This document shows positions 28,101 through 35,937 of a DNA stretch of 64,000 nucleotides, one piece after another. The stretch covers positions 590,001 through 654,000 of the forward strand of contig JAOTOL010001448.1 of assembly GCA_034440575.1 (NCBI GenBank), written 5' to 3'. The notes beneath the pieces were generated by a model that saw nothing but the letters and a program-made list of their open reading frames with translations, was not told where the DNA came from and searched no databases. Positions within the stretch are counted from its first letter, which is position 1; the number at the start of each line of letters is the position of its first letter. This DNA is from Imbricaverruca yamaguchii (taxonomy: Eukaryota > Arthropoda > Thecostraca > Neoverrucidae). The position numbers were made by a program, and so were the translations under genes.

Positions 28101-30929
28101 TTGTTTTTGTTGTGTGATTTAGTATTTAGTTGTCAGAGGATGTTGCGTGCTGGAGGATGCTACGTGTTCTCCAAATACACATCCCCGATGTATTTTTGTT
28201 TTGTTTTCCCTTGTGCTTTTGCCTGGTTTCGTCATGTTCAGTTGCCGGCGCGCTTTGCATGTTTTGTGTTGACCTTTGCCGGGTCGTCGGCCATCGCCAG
28301 GCGGGGCGAGTCGCTGCCGCAAACCACCAAGGGCTGGCTGATCTTCAGCCAGGGCGACAACACGGACCTGCTGCGGCCCTACCTGACGCCGGCCGACGCG
28401 GCTGACTCGACGCAGCGCAAGAGCGTGCAGTTCGCCGGCGGCAGCGCCTCGCTGCTGGACCACTTCGTCACCGTCGACCGCAAGGCGCGCCGGCGCGAGG
28501 CGCGCGCCAAGGAGGCGGCCGCGCCGGCCAAGCTGGGCCGCAAGGCGTCGCTGCTGCGCGCGCTGCGGCCGGCCGTCGACGGGCCGCTGCGGTCGGCCGA
28601 CCTGTGGAAGTCGCCGGAGGCGCCGGCCGCGCCGCCGGTCGACACCATCCCCGAGGAGCCGGCCGGCCGCACCAGCCCGCGCTCGCTGTCCGAGTCGGAC
28701 CTGGCCGAGCTGAACTCGGGCGACGCGTTCCTGCTGGTGCAGGACTACCGCGCGCTGCAGGTGTCGGCGTCGGAGCGGCGCGCGGCGCCGGCGCCGGCGT
28801 ACGAGGCGGTCGGCCAGCCCCCTGCCGCCGCTGCTGCGCTGCCCGACCAGCAGCAGCGGCAGGGCGCGACGCTGTTCGCGGCCGACGGCGCCGTCGAGCG
28901 ACAGAGCGCAGAGGCGGCGGCGGCGGCGGCGGACGCGGCGGCGCACGGCGCCGTGTTCGCCAGCGTGGCGCACATGAAGTCGGCCTGCCGCGCGCGCCGC
29001 GCCACCGCCGCGCCCGCGCTGCTCTCCATGAACGACGTGATCGGCGAGGAGCAGCCGGCCAGCCTGCCGGCCAGTCTGCCGACCGACATCCAGGTGTGCG
29101 CGGCGCGCCGCCGACGGCCGCTCAGTGCGGCGCGCAGTCGCACCGCCGGCGCCACCTGCGCGGACGGCGACGCCGGCGCCGCCGGCGGCCGGCCGCGCAA
29201 GCACGACACCTTCTCCATCTTCGGCACGGCCGACTGCCACGAGGACGTGCACTACGACGTGCCGGCGGACGTGCGCGCGCGCCCGATGCCGCGGCCGCCT
29301 GGTGCCGACCTGCGACGCCGCAACAGCGTCGTGGCGCCCAGCGTCAGCGAGAAGCTGAAGCGCTTCAACATCGACCTGCTCAACTACGGCAGCTACCTGT
29401 CGCGCCGGCTCTACCTGCCCGAGAAGGACAGCACGCTGCCCACCGAGTCGGAGGCGTCGGGCGACCGGTGCGGCCCCTGGTACGACCTGTGGGCCGAGGA
29501 CGACAGCTGCCGGCCACAGGTACGAGCCTGGGTCCCGGGTGCCATCCTGTGGACAGGGGAAGATCCCAGGTACGAGCCTGGGCACGGACGAGACCTAGAC
29601 ACAACTCCGTAGACAGGAGAGATCCCAGGTACTGCCCTGGGTACGGATGGGTTGCTTGGTACGGTCCAGTGGACAGCTGGGGTGCCAGTTACGACTTCAG
29701 AGGCGGCTGGAGTGTCAGTAGTGACTCCGGTGACAACTGGGGTGTCAGCTAAGACCCCATAGACAGCTGGAGTGCCAGTTTGACCCCTGGGGCAGATGCG
29801 ATTCCCTGTGGAAAGATGAGGTTCCAAGTCCCCGGGTACAGATGTTGCTATAGGTTTCTAGGGACACAGCTTGAGCGTCAGCAGTGCTGCAGGCCGGCTG
29901 CTGGTCTGGACAGCTGTAGCTGTTGCCGGGGACGTCTGGGAGGATCTCCCACCGCTCCATCGACGGCGGGCCACACGGAGAGAGGGGACGAGTGGTCTTG
30001 GGGTAAGCTGCTCGTCTCACAATCGAAAGGTTGTGGGTTCGAGTCTCACCTGTCGCTACTCTTCGCCCGCGACCAATCGGCGTGAGAGATTGGCGACGCT
30101 ACATGACTCAACGGTCGATGTGTCGTAAAACCAACAACCAACCAACCACCACACGGAGAGCGACTGGGCGGCGGCAGTTCAGCGGCTGGTCAGCGCTTCG
30201 TCTGGTGGTGCCGTGCCGTGCGCCGAGTTCGGCGTCTGTTTGCATGGCGTGCATTCGGTCCTGTTCTCACACTGGTCTTGTGTAGCCAGATGATGTAGCT
30301 GTAGCCAAATGAATGCGTTTGTAGTGCACACTAAACAGCAGAATCCTATATGTGACACAAAGGCCCAAATTTCCCCAACCTGGGTAGTTTGCTGAAACGA
30401 AAATGACAGTTACCGTAAAATAATAGTAATATCGTAGTAAAATAGTGGTAATATCGTGGTAAAATAATCAGCACGAAGAGTAAGCAGGCGATCGAGCTTA
30501 CCAGCGTCGCGATTGAGAGTTACCCGGACGTAATGATTGGTATATGCTTATGCACCCCATGATTACTTGACGGACACTGCGCTCTTCTACTCGACAGCGA
30601 GTTGCCGTCGCCATTTTGTGCACTGAATGGTCGCGGAAACAAATGTGCAGCAGCCGCTAGGAAGGCTTGAGCCGGCCATCCCATAGTTACCACAAAAAAA
30701 AATCGTTGAATACTGTAAATCATACCCCAAGCCACTGGCTGCTGGCACGTTTGCATGTCTGTGTCGATAAGATCAGATTTCAAGTGTTCATTGTCGCATA
30801 TTTGACCAAAGTGGCAGAGTAGCCAGTGACGTCAAATCCTATTGACAGGGTTAACACGATTACCTTTTTTTCTTCCAGAGGGATGACGCTGACCACGGCG
30901 AGGCTCCGCCGACCGCCCTCCACCAATGA
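10116..30929 (+). CDS. IRSp53: IRSp53/BAIAP2-like I-BAR and SH3 adaptor gene (5' end outside window)
   Basis: Predicted membrane-bending scaffold that links Rho-family GTPase signals to actin regulators at the plasma membrane. Proposed exons: 10116-10177, 12684-12818, 17684-17821, 18773-18860, 21762-21868, 22661-22805, 23752-23937, 24333-24463, 25506-25668, 26343-26478, 27747-27807, 28301-29519, 30879-30929. The first five encode the rest of an I-BAR (IMD) domain, with the hallmark 'TQERRRYGFVLERQCS' matching the vertebrate 'EERRRFCFLVEKQC' segment. Exons 7-8 encode one SH3 domain split by an intron. Exon phases agree at every junction except 8-9, and 6-7 needs a weak donor. The N-terminal part of the I-BAR domain (about 70-80 residues in the family) is not in the window. 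The tail after the SH3 domain is not recognised, and its assignment to this gene rests on phase and context. Confidence 0.88.
10207..10466 (-). mobile_element. tRNA-derived SINE, family 1, with target-site duplication
   Basis: Minus-strand copy with the best-preserved tRNA-like head of the family: A box 'tggctcagttgg' and B box 'ggttcgaatc'. The body carries the 'ccaatcggcgtgagaggttgg' hairpin, followed by a longer 3' part and an A-run (T-run on the + strand at about 10230). The 14-bp repeats gaggaacgctggac (10193-10206) and gaggaacgccggac (10467-10480) look like the target-site duplication. It sits 30 bp inside the intron. Confidence 0.85.
10500..11640. repeat. 43-bp minisatellite, about 26 units
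   Basis: Highly regular unit with core 'gtgggctgctgaacaggcgt' followed by ctcggtacctctg. Divergence between neighbouring units is only a few bases. It lies inside an IRSp53 intron, not at a splice site. Confidence 0.95.
11935..12640. repeat. TG/TATG-rich microsatellite, ~700 bp
   Basis: Imperfect (tgtatg/tgtg) repeats with a recurring longer unit 'gtatgttggtgtaatgt'. It ends about 45 bp before the next exon's 3' splice site. Confidence 0.9.
12684..12818 (+). CDS. IRSp53: IRSp53 exon: I-BAR core
   Basis: Acceptor 'gttctcttcag', donor 'gcacag|gtcagt', 45 complete codons, phase 0 at both ends. Encoded LKAFYVDLVAPLETNLEKDW and the following AEHKRFTAHW fit the family's helix ('ELLTQLEQKVELDSRYLSAALKKYQ'). 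The donor is immediately followed by an array of copies of itself. Confidence 0.92.
12819..13155. repeat. splice-donor minisatellite, 18-bp unit
   Basis: It begins on the first intron base. The unit 'gtcagtcacctggtgcag' recreates a CAG|GTCAGT-type donor each time (later units read gttagt), giving about 18 units with one break at 12938-12970. Read in the exon frame, each of the first seven units is six open codons (VSHLVQ), so use of a later donor there would lengthen the I-BAR protein without a frameshift. Confidence 0.95.
13162..13221 (+). pseudogene. diverged duplicate of the upstream exon end
   Basis: Just past the array the sequence encodes ECKRFIAHWRTVTNCED, matching the exon's AEHKRFTAHWRSLQDSYG. 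It is preceded by 'ctggcgcag', which could serve as an acceptor. It ends in an in-frame TGA at 13219-13221 and has no good donor, so it is read as a decayed tandem copy, not a working alternative exon. Confidence 0.65.
13195..13535. repeat. degenerate ~45-bp minisatellite (gagtcaccagttgtaggaggg)
   Basis: Seven or so diverged units built around 'gagtcaccagttgt' and 'agggtctgactcag'. The first unit overlaps the end of the duplicated exon fragment, which suggests it grew from that fragment. Confidence 0.7.
13540..15115. other. intron sequence, nothing recognised
   Basis: Mixed-composition intron DNA without domain-bearing frames, SINE or array. Confidence 0.5.
15120..16445. repeat. 34-bp minisatellite with palindromic core, ~37 units
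   Basis: Core 'ctcagacccggtataccgtg'. Some units carry the perfect 16-bp palindrome ACCCGGTATACCGGGT. Open frames of up to 495 codons across it are repeat artefacts, since all frames are open together. Confidence 0.95.
16446..17683. other. intron sequence, nothing recognised
   Basis: AT-balanced intron DNA without recognised elements. It ends in the 3' splice site 'cttttcttcgacag'. Confidence 0.5.
17684..17821 (+). CDS. IRSp53: IRSp53 exon: I-BAR lysine-rich segment
   Basis: Acceptor 'cttttcttcgacag', donor 'aaggac|gtaagt', 46 codons, phase 0 at both ends. It encodes VGFKKSQKKLKNSKSSSMLD and then an acidic/basic helix ending ENSLKD, which corresponds to the family's 'AELKKLRKKSQGSK' basic region and the following helix. 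No array follows this donor. Confidence 0.92.
18220..18410. repeat. short degenerate repeat (ttgccgttacttggttgata)
   Basis: Seven or eight units of 24-28 bp with core 'atattttgccgtta'. Confidence 0.7.
18773..18860 (+). CDS. IRSp53: IRSp53 exon: I-BAR signature helix
   Basis: Acceptor 'ctttgtccag', donor 'gggccg|gtgagt', phase 0 in and phase 1 out. It encodes VMTQERRRYGFVLERQCSLA and then KHFHALHRA. The ERRR-Y/F-x-F-x-x-E-x-QC block is the most conserved I-BAR segment and fixes the family. Confidence 0.95.
18861..20710. other. intron sequence; one small repeat
   Basis: No exon or mobile element recognised. A 21-bp repeat lies at 19700-19885. Confidence 0.5.
19700..19885. repeat. 21-bp minisatellite (gtagcagcagtatgtagag)
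   Basis: Nine units of 'gtgtagaggtagcagaagt' type that alternate between 'agcagtat' and 'agaagtgt' variants, so a higher-order unit of about 63 bp is visible. Confidence 0.9.
20714..21556. repeat. 32-bp minisatellite, ~26 units
   Basis: Core 'ggtccgtcatcccatccgtg' plus atcctcgttagc, with G/A and T/C variant positions and a few deleted units near 21130-21345. It ends about 205 bp before the next exon. Confidence 0.95.
21762..21868 (+). CDS. IRSp53: IRSp53 exon: end of I-BAR domain
   Basis: Acceptor 'cgtctcgacag', donor 'agccag|gtgaat'. The entering phase (GC completing G) matches the previous exon and it leaves in phase 0. It encodes EGCLGQKLDGWNQVAQTREV and on to GFGVSQ, like the family's 'KELLAQKLPLWQQACADPSK' end of the I-BAR domain. 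Confidence 0.9.
22661..22805 (+). CDS. IRSp53: IRSp53 exon: I-BAR to SH3 linker
   Basis: Acceptor 'ctgtgatttcag', phase 0. It encodes LDPASRDGAAVMKRNRSVDS and a serine-rich linker. The only donor giving the phase that the SH3 exon requires is 'cagA|gtccgt' after 22805, which is weak. If it is not used, the frame runs to a stop at 22853-22855 and would give a short form with the I-BAR domain only. Confidence 0.75.
22985..23735. repeat. minisatellite of tgtgaccYgtgtccccaNtgc units
   Basis: About 35 units of 20-22 bp with core 'tgctgtgacccgtgtcccca', more diverged at the left edge (gtgtccccggttgtgtagg). It stops about 15 bp before the next 3' splice site, so it abuts the polypyrimidine region. 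Confidence 0.9.
23752..23937 (+). CDS. IRSp53: IRSp53 exon: linker and first half of SH3 domain
   Basis: Acceptor 'cggcccgcag', donor 'tgtattg|gtgaga', leaving in phase 1. It encodes a proline/acidic linker (PEPAEEAPPAPVRPGW) and the SH3 start VRAVYAYLSSGEHQLSFHEG-DTIACIG. AVYAY stands in for the ALYDY motif and the acidic residues of the RT loop are partly kept. Confidence 0.92.
23938..24115. repeat. splice-donor duplication, ~42-bp unit
   Basis: It begins at the first intron base. The exon end 'catcgcctgtattg|gtgagacg' recurs four more times (cttgtattg, cacctgtattg, cttgtattg, gcgtgtgttg, each followed by gtgagacga), so five donor-like sites lie in a row. Confidence 0.9.
24333..24463 (+). 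CDS. IRSp53: IRSp53 exon: second half of SH3 domain
   Basis: Acceptor 'cgctgccggcag', in phase with the previous exon. It encodes EKNKGWQFGENVRTHRCGWF and PAAYTEPV. The GW and the GWFP-x-x-Y of the SH3 ligand surface are present and align with the BAIAP2 'DGWHYGESEKTKMRGWFPFSYT'. The 3' boundary is uncertain: no donor gives the phase needed by the next exon, and an (atc)n microsatellite follows directly, so the end given is approximate. Confidence 0.88.
24464..24492. repeat. (atc)n microsatellite
   Basis: About eight ATC units directly after the SH3 coding end. Confidence 0.9.
24495..25260. other. intron sequence, nothing recognised
   Basis: No exon with domain homology. A short exon linking the SH3 exon with 25506 may hide here, because their phases do not match directly. 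Confidence 0.4.
25284..25505. repeat. splice-acceptor minisatellite, 37-bp unit
   Basis: Six units, each ending 'gacgtcatttcag' or close to it, followed by 'cggcggcagcagtga', so the 3' splice site of exon 25506 is preceded by five copies of itself. Several units contain TGACGTCA, the CRE palindrome. Confidence 0.9.
25506..25668 (+). CDS. IRSp53: IRSp53 exon: Ser/Pro-rich tail
   Basis: Acceptor 'gtcatttcag', donor 'aggaag|gtgaga', one base of a split codon plus 54 codons, leaving in phase 0. The chosen frame encodes PEEAPLSLSTFRSPPPGALT and MPSKRPTSVHAELTSRLAARK, which joins the next exon in phase. Other frames are Ala/Arg-rich and look artefactual. Confidence 0.7.
26190..26330. repeat. short repeat (ctccaccgcctggcct)
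   Basis: Six or seven imperfect units of 'cctctccaccgcc' type just before the acceptor of exon 26343. Confidence 0.75.
26343..26478 (+). CDS. IRSp53: IRSp53 exon: polyproline segment
   Basis: Acceptor 'gttgtgtgccag', donor 'gactcag|gtcagc', phase 0 in and phase 1 out. It encodes FKTAANPGHLPPPPPPPLPP and then EMKRSQTTPVLNG and SLHSSNDSG. The polyproline run could bind profilin, EVH1 or SH3 domains (inference). The following array repeats the last 33 exon bases plus the donor. Confidence 0.8.
26479..27060. repeat. splice-donor minisatellite, ~47-50-bp unit
   Basis: The exon end (gacaccagcctgcacagctc, then caacgactcag) plus 'gtcagcccc' and a C-run is repeated about eleven times; the C-run length varies, so units differ in frame. 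The section 26685-26770 is scrambled. Each clean copy carries CAG|GTCAGC. Confidence 0.95.
27125..27350. repeat. short repeat (gactgacggtgactagt)
   Basis: Degenerate units of 7-18 bp around 'gactgacggtgac'. Confidence 0.8.
27747..27807 (+). CDS. IRSp53: IRSp53 exon: second polyproline segment
   Basis: Acceptor 'ctgtattttgcag', donor 'gacccgcg|gtcagt'. It enters in phase with the previous exon, encodes FGADQQPPPPPPEQFASDPR, and leaves in phase 2, which is the phase of the large exon at 28301. If this donor is not used the frame continues to a stop at 27905-27907, giving an alternative end. Confidence 0.7.
27808..27885. repeat. 21-bp donor-like repeat
   Basis: Four units of 'gtcagtggtcctggacccgcg' type, which repeat the exon end and donor. 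The array supports 27807 as the true exon end, because the other arrays here also start at a donor. Confidence 0.7.
28301..29519 (+). CDS. large exon, unrecognised C-terminal tail (probably of the IRSp53-like gene)
   Basis: A 1219-bp exon, open throughout, between 'ccatcgccag' and 'cggccacag|gtacga'. It enters in phase 2, matching 27807, and leaves in phase 0. It encodes about 406 residues: GESLPQTTKGWLIFSQGDNT near the start, a basic stretch (RKARRREARAK), a long Ala/Arg/Pro-rich middle, and a more conserved-looking end with KHDTFSIFGTADCHEDVHYD and SVSEKLKRFNIDLLNYGSYL. I recognise no domain. Strong GC3 also opens the opposite strand, which I treat as a shadow. It could instead belong to a separate gene, since the acceptor is not strong. 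Confidence 0.7.
29520..29790. repeat. donor-proximal degenerate repeat, ~30/50-bp units
   Basis: It begins at the donor. 'gatcccag|gtacgagcctggg' and 'gatcccag|gtactgccctggg' follow the true 'gccacag|gtacgagcctggg', then diverged units of about 30 bp with 'gacagctggggtgccag' run to about 29790. Confidence 0.8.
29983..30148 (+). mobile_element. tRNA-derived SINE, family 1, with 12-bp target-site duplication
   Basis: Head with B box 'ggttcgagtctc', hairpin 'ccaatcggcgtgagagattgg', end 'gtgtcgtaaaaccaacaacc'. It is flanked by perfect direct repeats CCACACGGAGAG at 29971-29982 and 30149-30160, which define the insertion precisely. Confidence 0.95.
30161..30878. other. intron sequence, nothing recognised
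   Basis: AT-richer intron DNA with a short direct repeat (gtaaaatagtggtaatatcgt) at about 30415-30465. It ends in a polypyrimidine tract and 'ttcttccag'. Confidence 0.5.
30879..30929 (+). CDS. IRSp53: terminal coding exon, 16 residues and stop
   Basis: A strong acceptor ('ttttttcttccag') is followed in phase 0 by RDDADHGEAPPTALHQ and TGA, which continues the large exon without a frame break. The stop lies inside the first unit of a repeat that continues into the presumed 3' UTR. Confidence 0.6.
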   Translation, partial: RDDADHGEAPPTALHQ

Positions 30930-31087
30930 TCGCTCAGCGCCGCGCATCACGTGAGCGGCCCTCCACCAATGATCGCTCAGCGCCGCGCATCACGTGGTCG
31001 GCCCTCCACCAATGATCGCTCAGCGCCGCGCATCACGTGGTCGGCCCTCCACCAATGATCGTTCAGCACTGCGCATCACGTGATCGG
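30911..31087. repeat. ~44-48-bp repeat spanning the stop codon and 3' UTR
   Basis: Four units of 'cctccaccaatgatcgctca' plus gcgccgcgcatcacgtg. The first includes the end of the coding sequence and the TGA, and each unit carries ATCACGTG. Confidence 0.9.
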
Positions 31088-32269
31088 CGCCGACCAACCG
31101 CGAGCCAGCTCGAACAGCACCACATGTTGGCAATGTCTGCTGTTCGTCCAGCTATCACGGGATCACCCAGGGACGCATCCTACCACCTGTGAATGGCGGG
31201 CAGGCCGCTGGACGATGGTGTATGTGTGCTCAGTTCTTTCGCGATGTGTTGAGGTGTGCTATTTAGGTATGCTGCGCACTTTCACGCTCGTCGTGCGTGA
31301 AGGCGCGCGCGTATTTTGCGTTGCCAGTGTCCACTTGGGTGATGGCAGGTTGCCGACTTAGTTTTCTGTGTTCGTATCAGCTAGCTGTCTGCGGTCGAGC
31401 ATTGTTGTCCACGTGCTGCTGCCGATGCGGCGCCTCCAACTCAGCTTGGACAAGTGTGTTCGAAACGCGCGCCTGATGATTTGTTGTTGCTTTGTTATGA
31501 CGCTCAGTAAATGATGCGAAACGCAACGCAACACCCTCTTCAAAACCACCCCTCTGTCGGTGTTCCGCCGAGAACGCAATTGCATAATTGACAATCCATG
31601 CTGTGACAAGTTGTCTAGCTATCCAAAGGTGGTCCAGGTCACCTTCTCCTGGGTATCCATGTGACAACTATGTGTGCGTGGAGTTATTTCGGTGATCGGT
31701 GCATGATGATGTTTGTGGTGTGCGATATGCAAACGGACAGTATATGTATCAAGATGAAGCTCGATTAGCGACGTATATATAGCGTGACGATTTGATGTGG
31801 ATAAACGAGTTTGTCACGGCTGACTCCAACAAGAATGTCCGCCAAAATTCCATCTGGTTCGTTCCACTGGTTCGGTGTGTTTCCGACGTAAGGGTAGGCA
31901 TCCAATATTGAAATTGTATCAGTCATGCCGAAATAATCAATTACTCTAAGGGGGCTCGTCCTAGTCCACTCGTGTCACGGTGACCCCCAGGGTAACCAAG
32001 CGTCGACGGGAACACAGTCCAGCGCAGTGCCCCTCCCCGGTACATCTACTCCGAGATAGTACGGCCGACACTAGCTGCGAGCGCACGTGGCCAGTGCGCT
32101 GGAAGTCCGGAAGTAGATTAGTTCAACAGTGACGGCGTGTGCTTTTTCTTCTGCGGGCGCGTCTCATTGGGTGTCGCGCCGTTCATGAGCTGATTCCGGC
32201 ACGTCTGGTGGCCGGTGTTGCTGCTATGGTCGTCCGAGTCCGGTGTGCTGATCGTCGGAGTCCAGTACT

Positions 32270-32530
32270 GACTGGTTCAGTCCATCAGGTACTGACCGTC
32301 GGAGTACAGTACTGATTGTTAGTGTCAAGAGCTGACTGGCTGGGTCCATTGGGTACTGACCGTCTGGGCCCTGTGCATGTCGTCTGAGTCCAGTACTGAC
32401 TGAACCCAGTACTGACCGTTTGAGTCCAGTACTGGCCGTCTGAGTCCAGCACTGTGAGTCCAGTACTGGCAGTCTGAGCCCGGTGCTGACTGTCTGAGCC
32501 CAGTACTGACCATCTGCGCCCAGTTTTCGC
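32270..32530. repeat. ~18-20-bp repeat (gagtccagtactgaccgtct)
   Basis: About twelve imperfect units built on 'agtccagtactgac'. Confidence 0.8.
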
Positions 32531-32676
32531 GGTACGAGTCGCTGACAGGGTCCGGGTTCCCCCTATCTCTCTGTCTCCGAGACTCGGCATTGGCAGCGAC
32601 TGGCAGCTGGACGCGGCGCGGCCGGGCCGAGGCGCTGCTCTCAGCTCGTGCTGCCGTTTCCAGTTCTAGTTAGCAG

Positions 32677-32823
32677 GAGTGTGACGTGGCGGGACGACTG
32701 GTTGTGCTGCCGGTCAGACAGCTGCAGCTGCAGCGGATCAAACAGCTGCAGCTGGTCCGACATCTGCAGCGCGTCGGGCAGCTGCAGCTGCGCGGGCTAG
32801 ACCGCCGACGCGTTGTACGCTGA
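32677..32823 (+). CDS. weak candidate terminal exon, Leu/Gln-rich
   Basis: After 'ctagttagcag' a 48-codon phase-0 frame runs to TGA, encoding VRQLQLQRIKQLQLVRHLQR and ending LDRRRVVR. Its phase would allow it as an alternative last exon after 29519. The repeated cagctgcagctg could equally be a short repeat, so this is speculative. Confidence 0.15.
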   Translation, partial: ECDVAGRLVVLPVRQLQLQRIKQLQLVRHLQRVGQLQLRGLDRRRVVR

Positions 32824-35094
32824 ACCACCAGACCCGTGGTCCCCAATGTCCCCCCGGCTACGGCGCGGCCACGTATTTTTACACGTCCGCCCGGGGGTCG
32901 GCGGTAGCGCGAGGCCAACGGCGTCGGCGTGTATATGTACGCACACTGTATATCTGGCGACGTTTACTTTTGTGTACAATATAGGACTTTTGTAAGGATG
33001 CGTTGCGTTTCGAGCCGTGGAGTTGGAGGACGTGGAGTTGGAGGACGTGACGTGGTCTGCGTGAGGATGTGACGTGGGCTGCGTCACCGGCGTGTTGTGG
33101 GATGTGTGGGAGAGGGGTGTGGTGTTCGCCACCACCACCACCTCTTCCCCGTCCCGTTTCAAGGAGTGGCGTGCGCATTGCCCGCGCTTCCACGTATTTA
33201 TTTGCGGTGTCAATTCTGCGGGATCGACATGCGGACAATGAGTTCTGCCTGTCGAGTTAGGTCGATCAAGGCGATGGGAATGCATGGTGAAGAAATGTTC
33301 GAGACTCGGAGCTCGAAACTCGAAACCGCTTTTCTTCAGTGGCAATGATTTTCTCCTCTATTCTCGCTTCAATACTGATATTTCGTTCCCTGCTATATTT
33401 TGTATTTTCTTTATAGTTAGTTACCAATCCACATTAGCACGCGCTACATCAGTTATTTGGCATGCAGTACGTCACAAGCTCGGCTACCTGTGGCCAATAC
33501 CACAGAACATTTTCCTCAACTAACAATTGGTGGTGGACTTAACACGCGTCCTGGAGGGCCTCTGAAAATTTAGCGCACTGGAGGGGGGGGCGGATTCCGC
33601 CCCCTAAGATCTCGGCTCCTATTAAGGCTAGAGCAACGAAATTCGCAAGGTGGATGGGCACGATAGTGAACTCTATTGTGTACAAATTTCATGACCTTAG
33701 GTCAATACGTTCAAGGTCAAATGAGGTCAAAATAGTACAATTTTCCGGTTTTGCGTGACTTGGCTTGTAATTGTTATGGATCGCTGCGATTGTGTTTAAA
33801 TGTTCCTAAGTTGGCATTAATGATGTTTCGGACATTACTAATGATCTAATACAGATGCCAGATCCCCCACTTGACCTCAGGTCGCCTATATAGGAGCACT
33901 TTATCAGGTCATTACCTGCTCCAGTTACTGGAACCGGGCTGCCCACCCGACTGCTCCGTTGGGCAGCTCGGCACAATCAGCTTCGTAAAGAAAGGAGTGA
34001 AATACATGAATGCAGGATGGAAACGCTTATGCACACAATGACAAACAGTATATTTCCGGATGTGCAGGGAGTAGCATTCAAAATGGCATCAATCGCATTA
34101 CAGTCATTTGCATTTATGACAACATTCCAGTTGACCAAGTTTAGTTCCATTAGCCTGTCATGAACTTGACCTGACTTGACCTCGGCGACCTAACATGACT
34201 TTTGAATTACATAGCATAACAATATGCATCAAACAAGTCGCTAGTGTTGTCAAGAACATTTCCCTATTGCCAATGTACGGGAAGCGCATCAGCACCGATT
34301 TTCGTGGTCTGGCGCTGCGATTTTTTATTTGCTTTAACGGGCCCCTAACTTGAAAAATGTTCGGCTGATTTTGATTTTGATTGCTTTAAACAATACGCAC
34401 GATGTAAGGATGCGATGACTGGCATGTAAACGCATAACAGTAATTATCACGACAGACAGATTACATTTACATAAACCCATCGCCAGCGACAATTGCCGCG
34501 TATGTGGAAATACTGAAACTATATCACACCCACTCTGACATTGTCCACCAGTGCAAATATTATGGATTGACATTAATCGTTTGATGTAGCTAAACCGGGG
34601 ATTAGCATGGCACCTTGTCGTGTTCGGGGTGCCAAATCGCAATAAATAATCCTAGAAACATAAAAGTACCATGTTCCGCACGGAAAAACACGGTAATCAT
34701 GCTGGAAGAACAGTTTGTGTGGATGCACAGAGAAAAGGCGCTAGTAACTAAGTAGCGCTTTGTTAATTACGCGTATAAATACATTGACATTGAGAGATAG
34801 ACCTGTATAGTTCAAGAGGGAAAACGCATTTGTGGAAATATGGGGGATCTGCTCCAAGAACTCAACACCATGGCACATTGACCCCATGGTAGCTTCTGAT
34901 AACATAGTGATTGCAGGCTTAACACACTGCTCAGCCCCTCTCCTCTCAGGAAGTCTTCGATACAACAGCGCCACAGCAGACTTCCATCTGGCCCATCAGC
35001 CAAGGTGACCCCACAACGCCTGCGACTCTTCCACATCCGCCCGTTCAACTGGGTAACGTGGTGACTGTGCGACCTGGGTTCATCGGAGCTTGTC

Positions 35095-35265
35095 TTGTTT
35101 GTTTATTCGTTGGTTCACGACACACTTTATGCACATTCACGTAATGGCGCCGCCCACACTTTTCGCCGGTGGGCCGCGGGATTGGAAAATGCCTGAGTGG
35201 CGCTAGAGTCAAACCGGGACCTTTGTACCCAACGACACCTTAACCACTCGGCCATCCCCGCCCCC
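35095..35265 (-). mobile_element. tRNA-derived SINE, family 2, with 11-bp target-site duplication
   Basis: Minus-strand unit with 'cgccggtgggccgcggga' and inverted head 'actcggccatccccgcc'. It is flanked by CGGAGCTTGTC at 35084-35094 and 35266-35276. Confidence 0.95.
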
Positions 35266-35276
35266 CGGAGCTTGTC

Positions 35277-35937
35277 ACCGCTGGTCGCCTGCTAGGCTCT
35301 GCTCGCCAGCGAAGCTGTTCCACGAGCTGTTCAAGCTGTCAACCCATCTACTGCGCAGCACAGGGACAACGGCTCAACTTGAAAACAACGGCTCGCTTTA
35401 CAGCTAAGATCTATTTCCTATAGCCATCTCGTGTGTGCGTTACAATGCCACCAGAATGGTTACAAATCATACCGTCATCGCGTGTCCATCTTTGGCAGAA
35501 GTTCTCATCAGAATTGTTTGCTATACAACAGAGTGGACACAAACAACAAACAACCCAGGCCAGTGGTATATCCATTGGCATCTCGCCAAATTTTGGCACC
35601 TTTGGAACATTTTGTACAATTGCAGTGCGATGCACAACACTAATTCGCTTCCGTTGCCATTCTCGTACTTACTCTCACATTGCGATTGGGGTAGTGTGCA
35701 GTTGATGAATGCTGGTGCCCCCTGTCGCTCCGCCACATGGGGCACCAGCTGATAACTAGCCAGCTGTACGTCACGTCTCTGGAATGTCTCCGCCACGCAC
35801 GGTGTAAACCGTGCGTGACCACAGGTGTCTTCACATGAGACCGTTGTCGACAAACGGCGTGACGGCGCAACTGAATTTAAAGACTTCATCGAGGTCTCTA
35901 AATTTGTCCATGGTCTGGAGAGGGGATATATTGGGAA
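35277..35937. other. intergenic; nothing recognised
   Basis: Short overlapping frames on both strands without recognised domains. It may include further degraded LINE sequence upstream of the recognisable part at 35938, but I cannot show this. Confidence 0.35.

Larger units (their letters stand above)
31090..34700. other. intergenic; no gene firmly recognised
   Basis: No conserved domain. It contains a small repeat (32270-32530), a weak candidate exon (32677-32823) and a cluster of AGGTCA half-sites (33699-34182). Polyadenylation of the upstream gene probably occurs somewhere near its left end, but no convincing AATAAA was picked out. Confidence 0.4.

Noticed and set aside
28119..29585. 488-codon minus-strand frame opposite the large exon
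   Set aside because: It is an Arg/Gly/Ala-rich shadow of the GC3-rich + strand exon, without domain or splice context.
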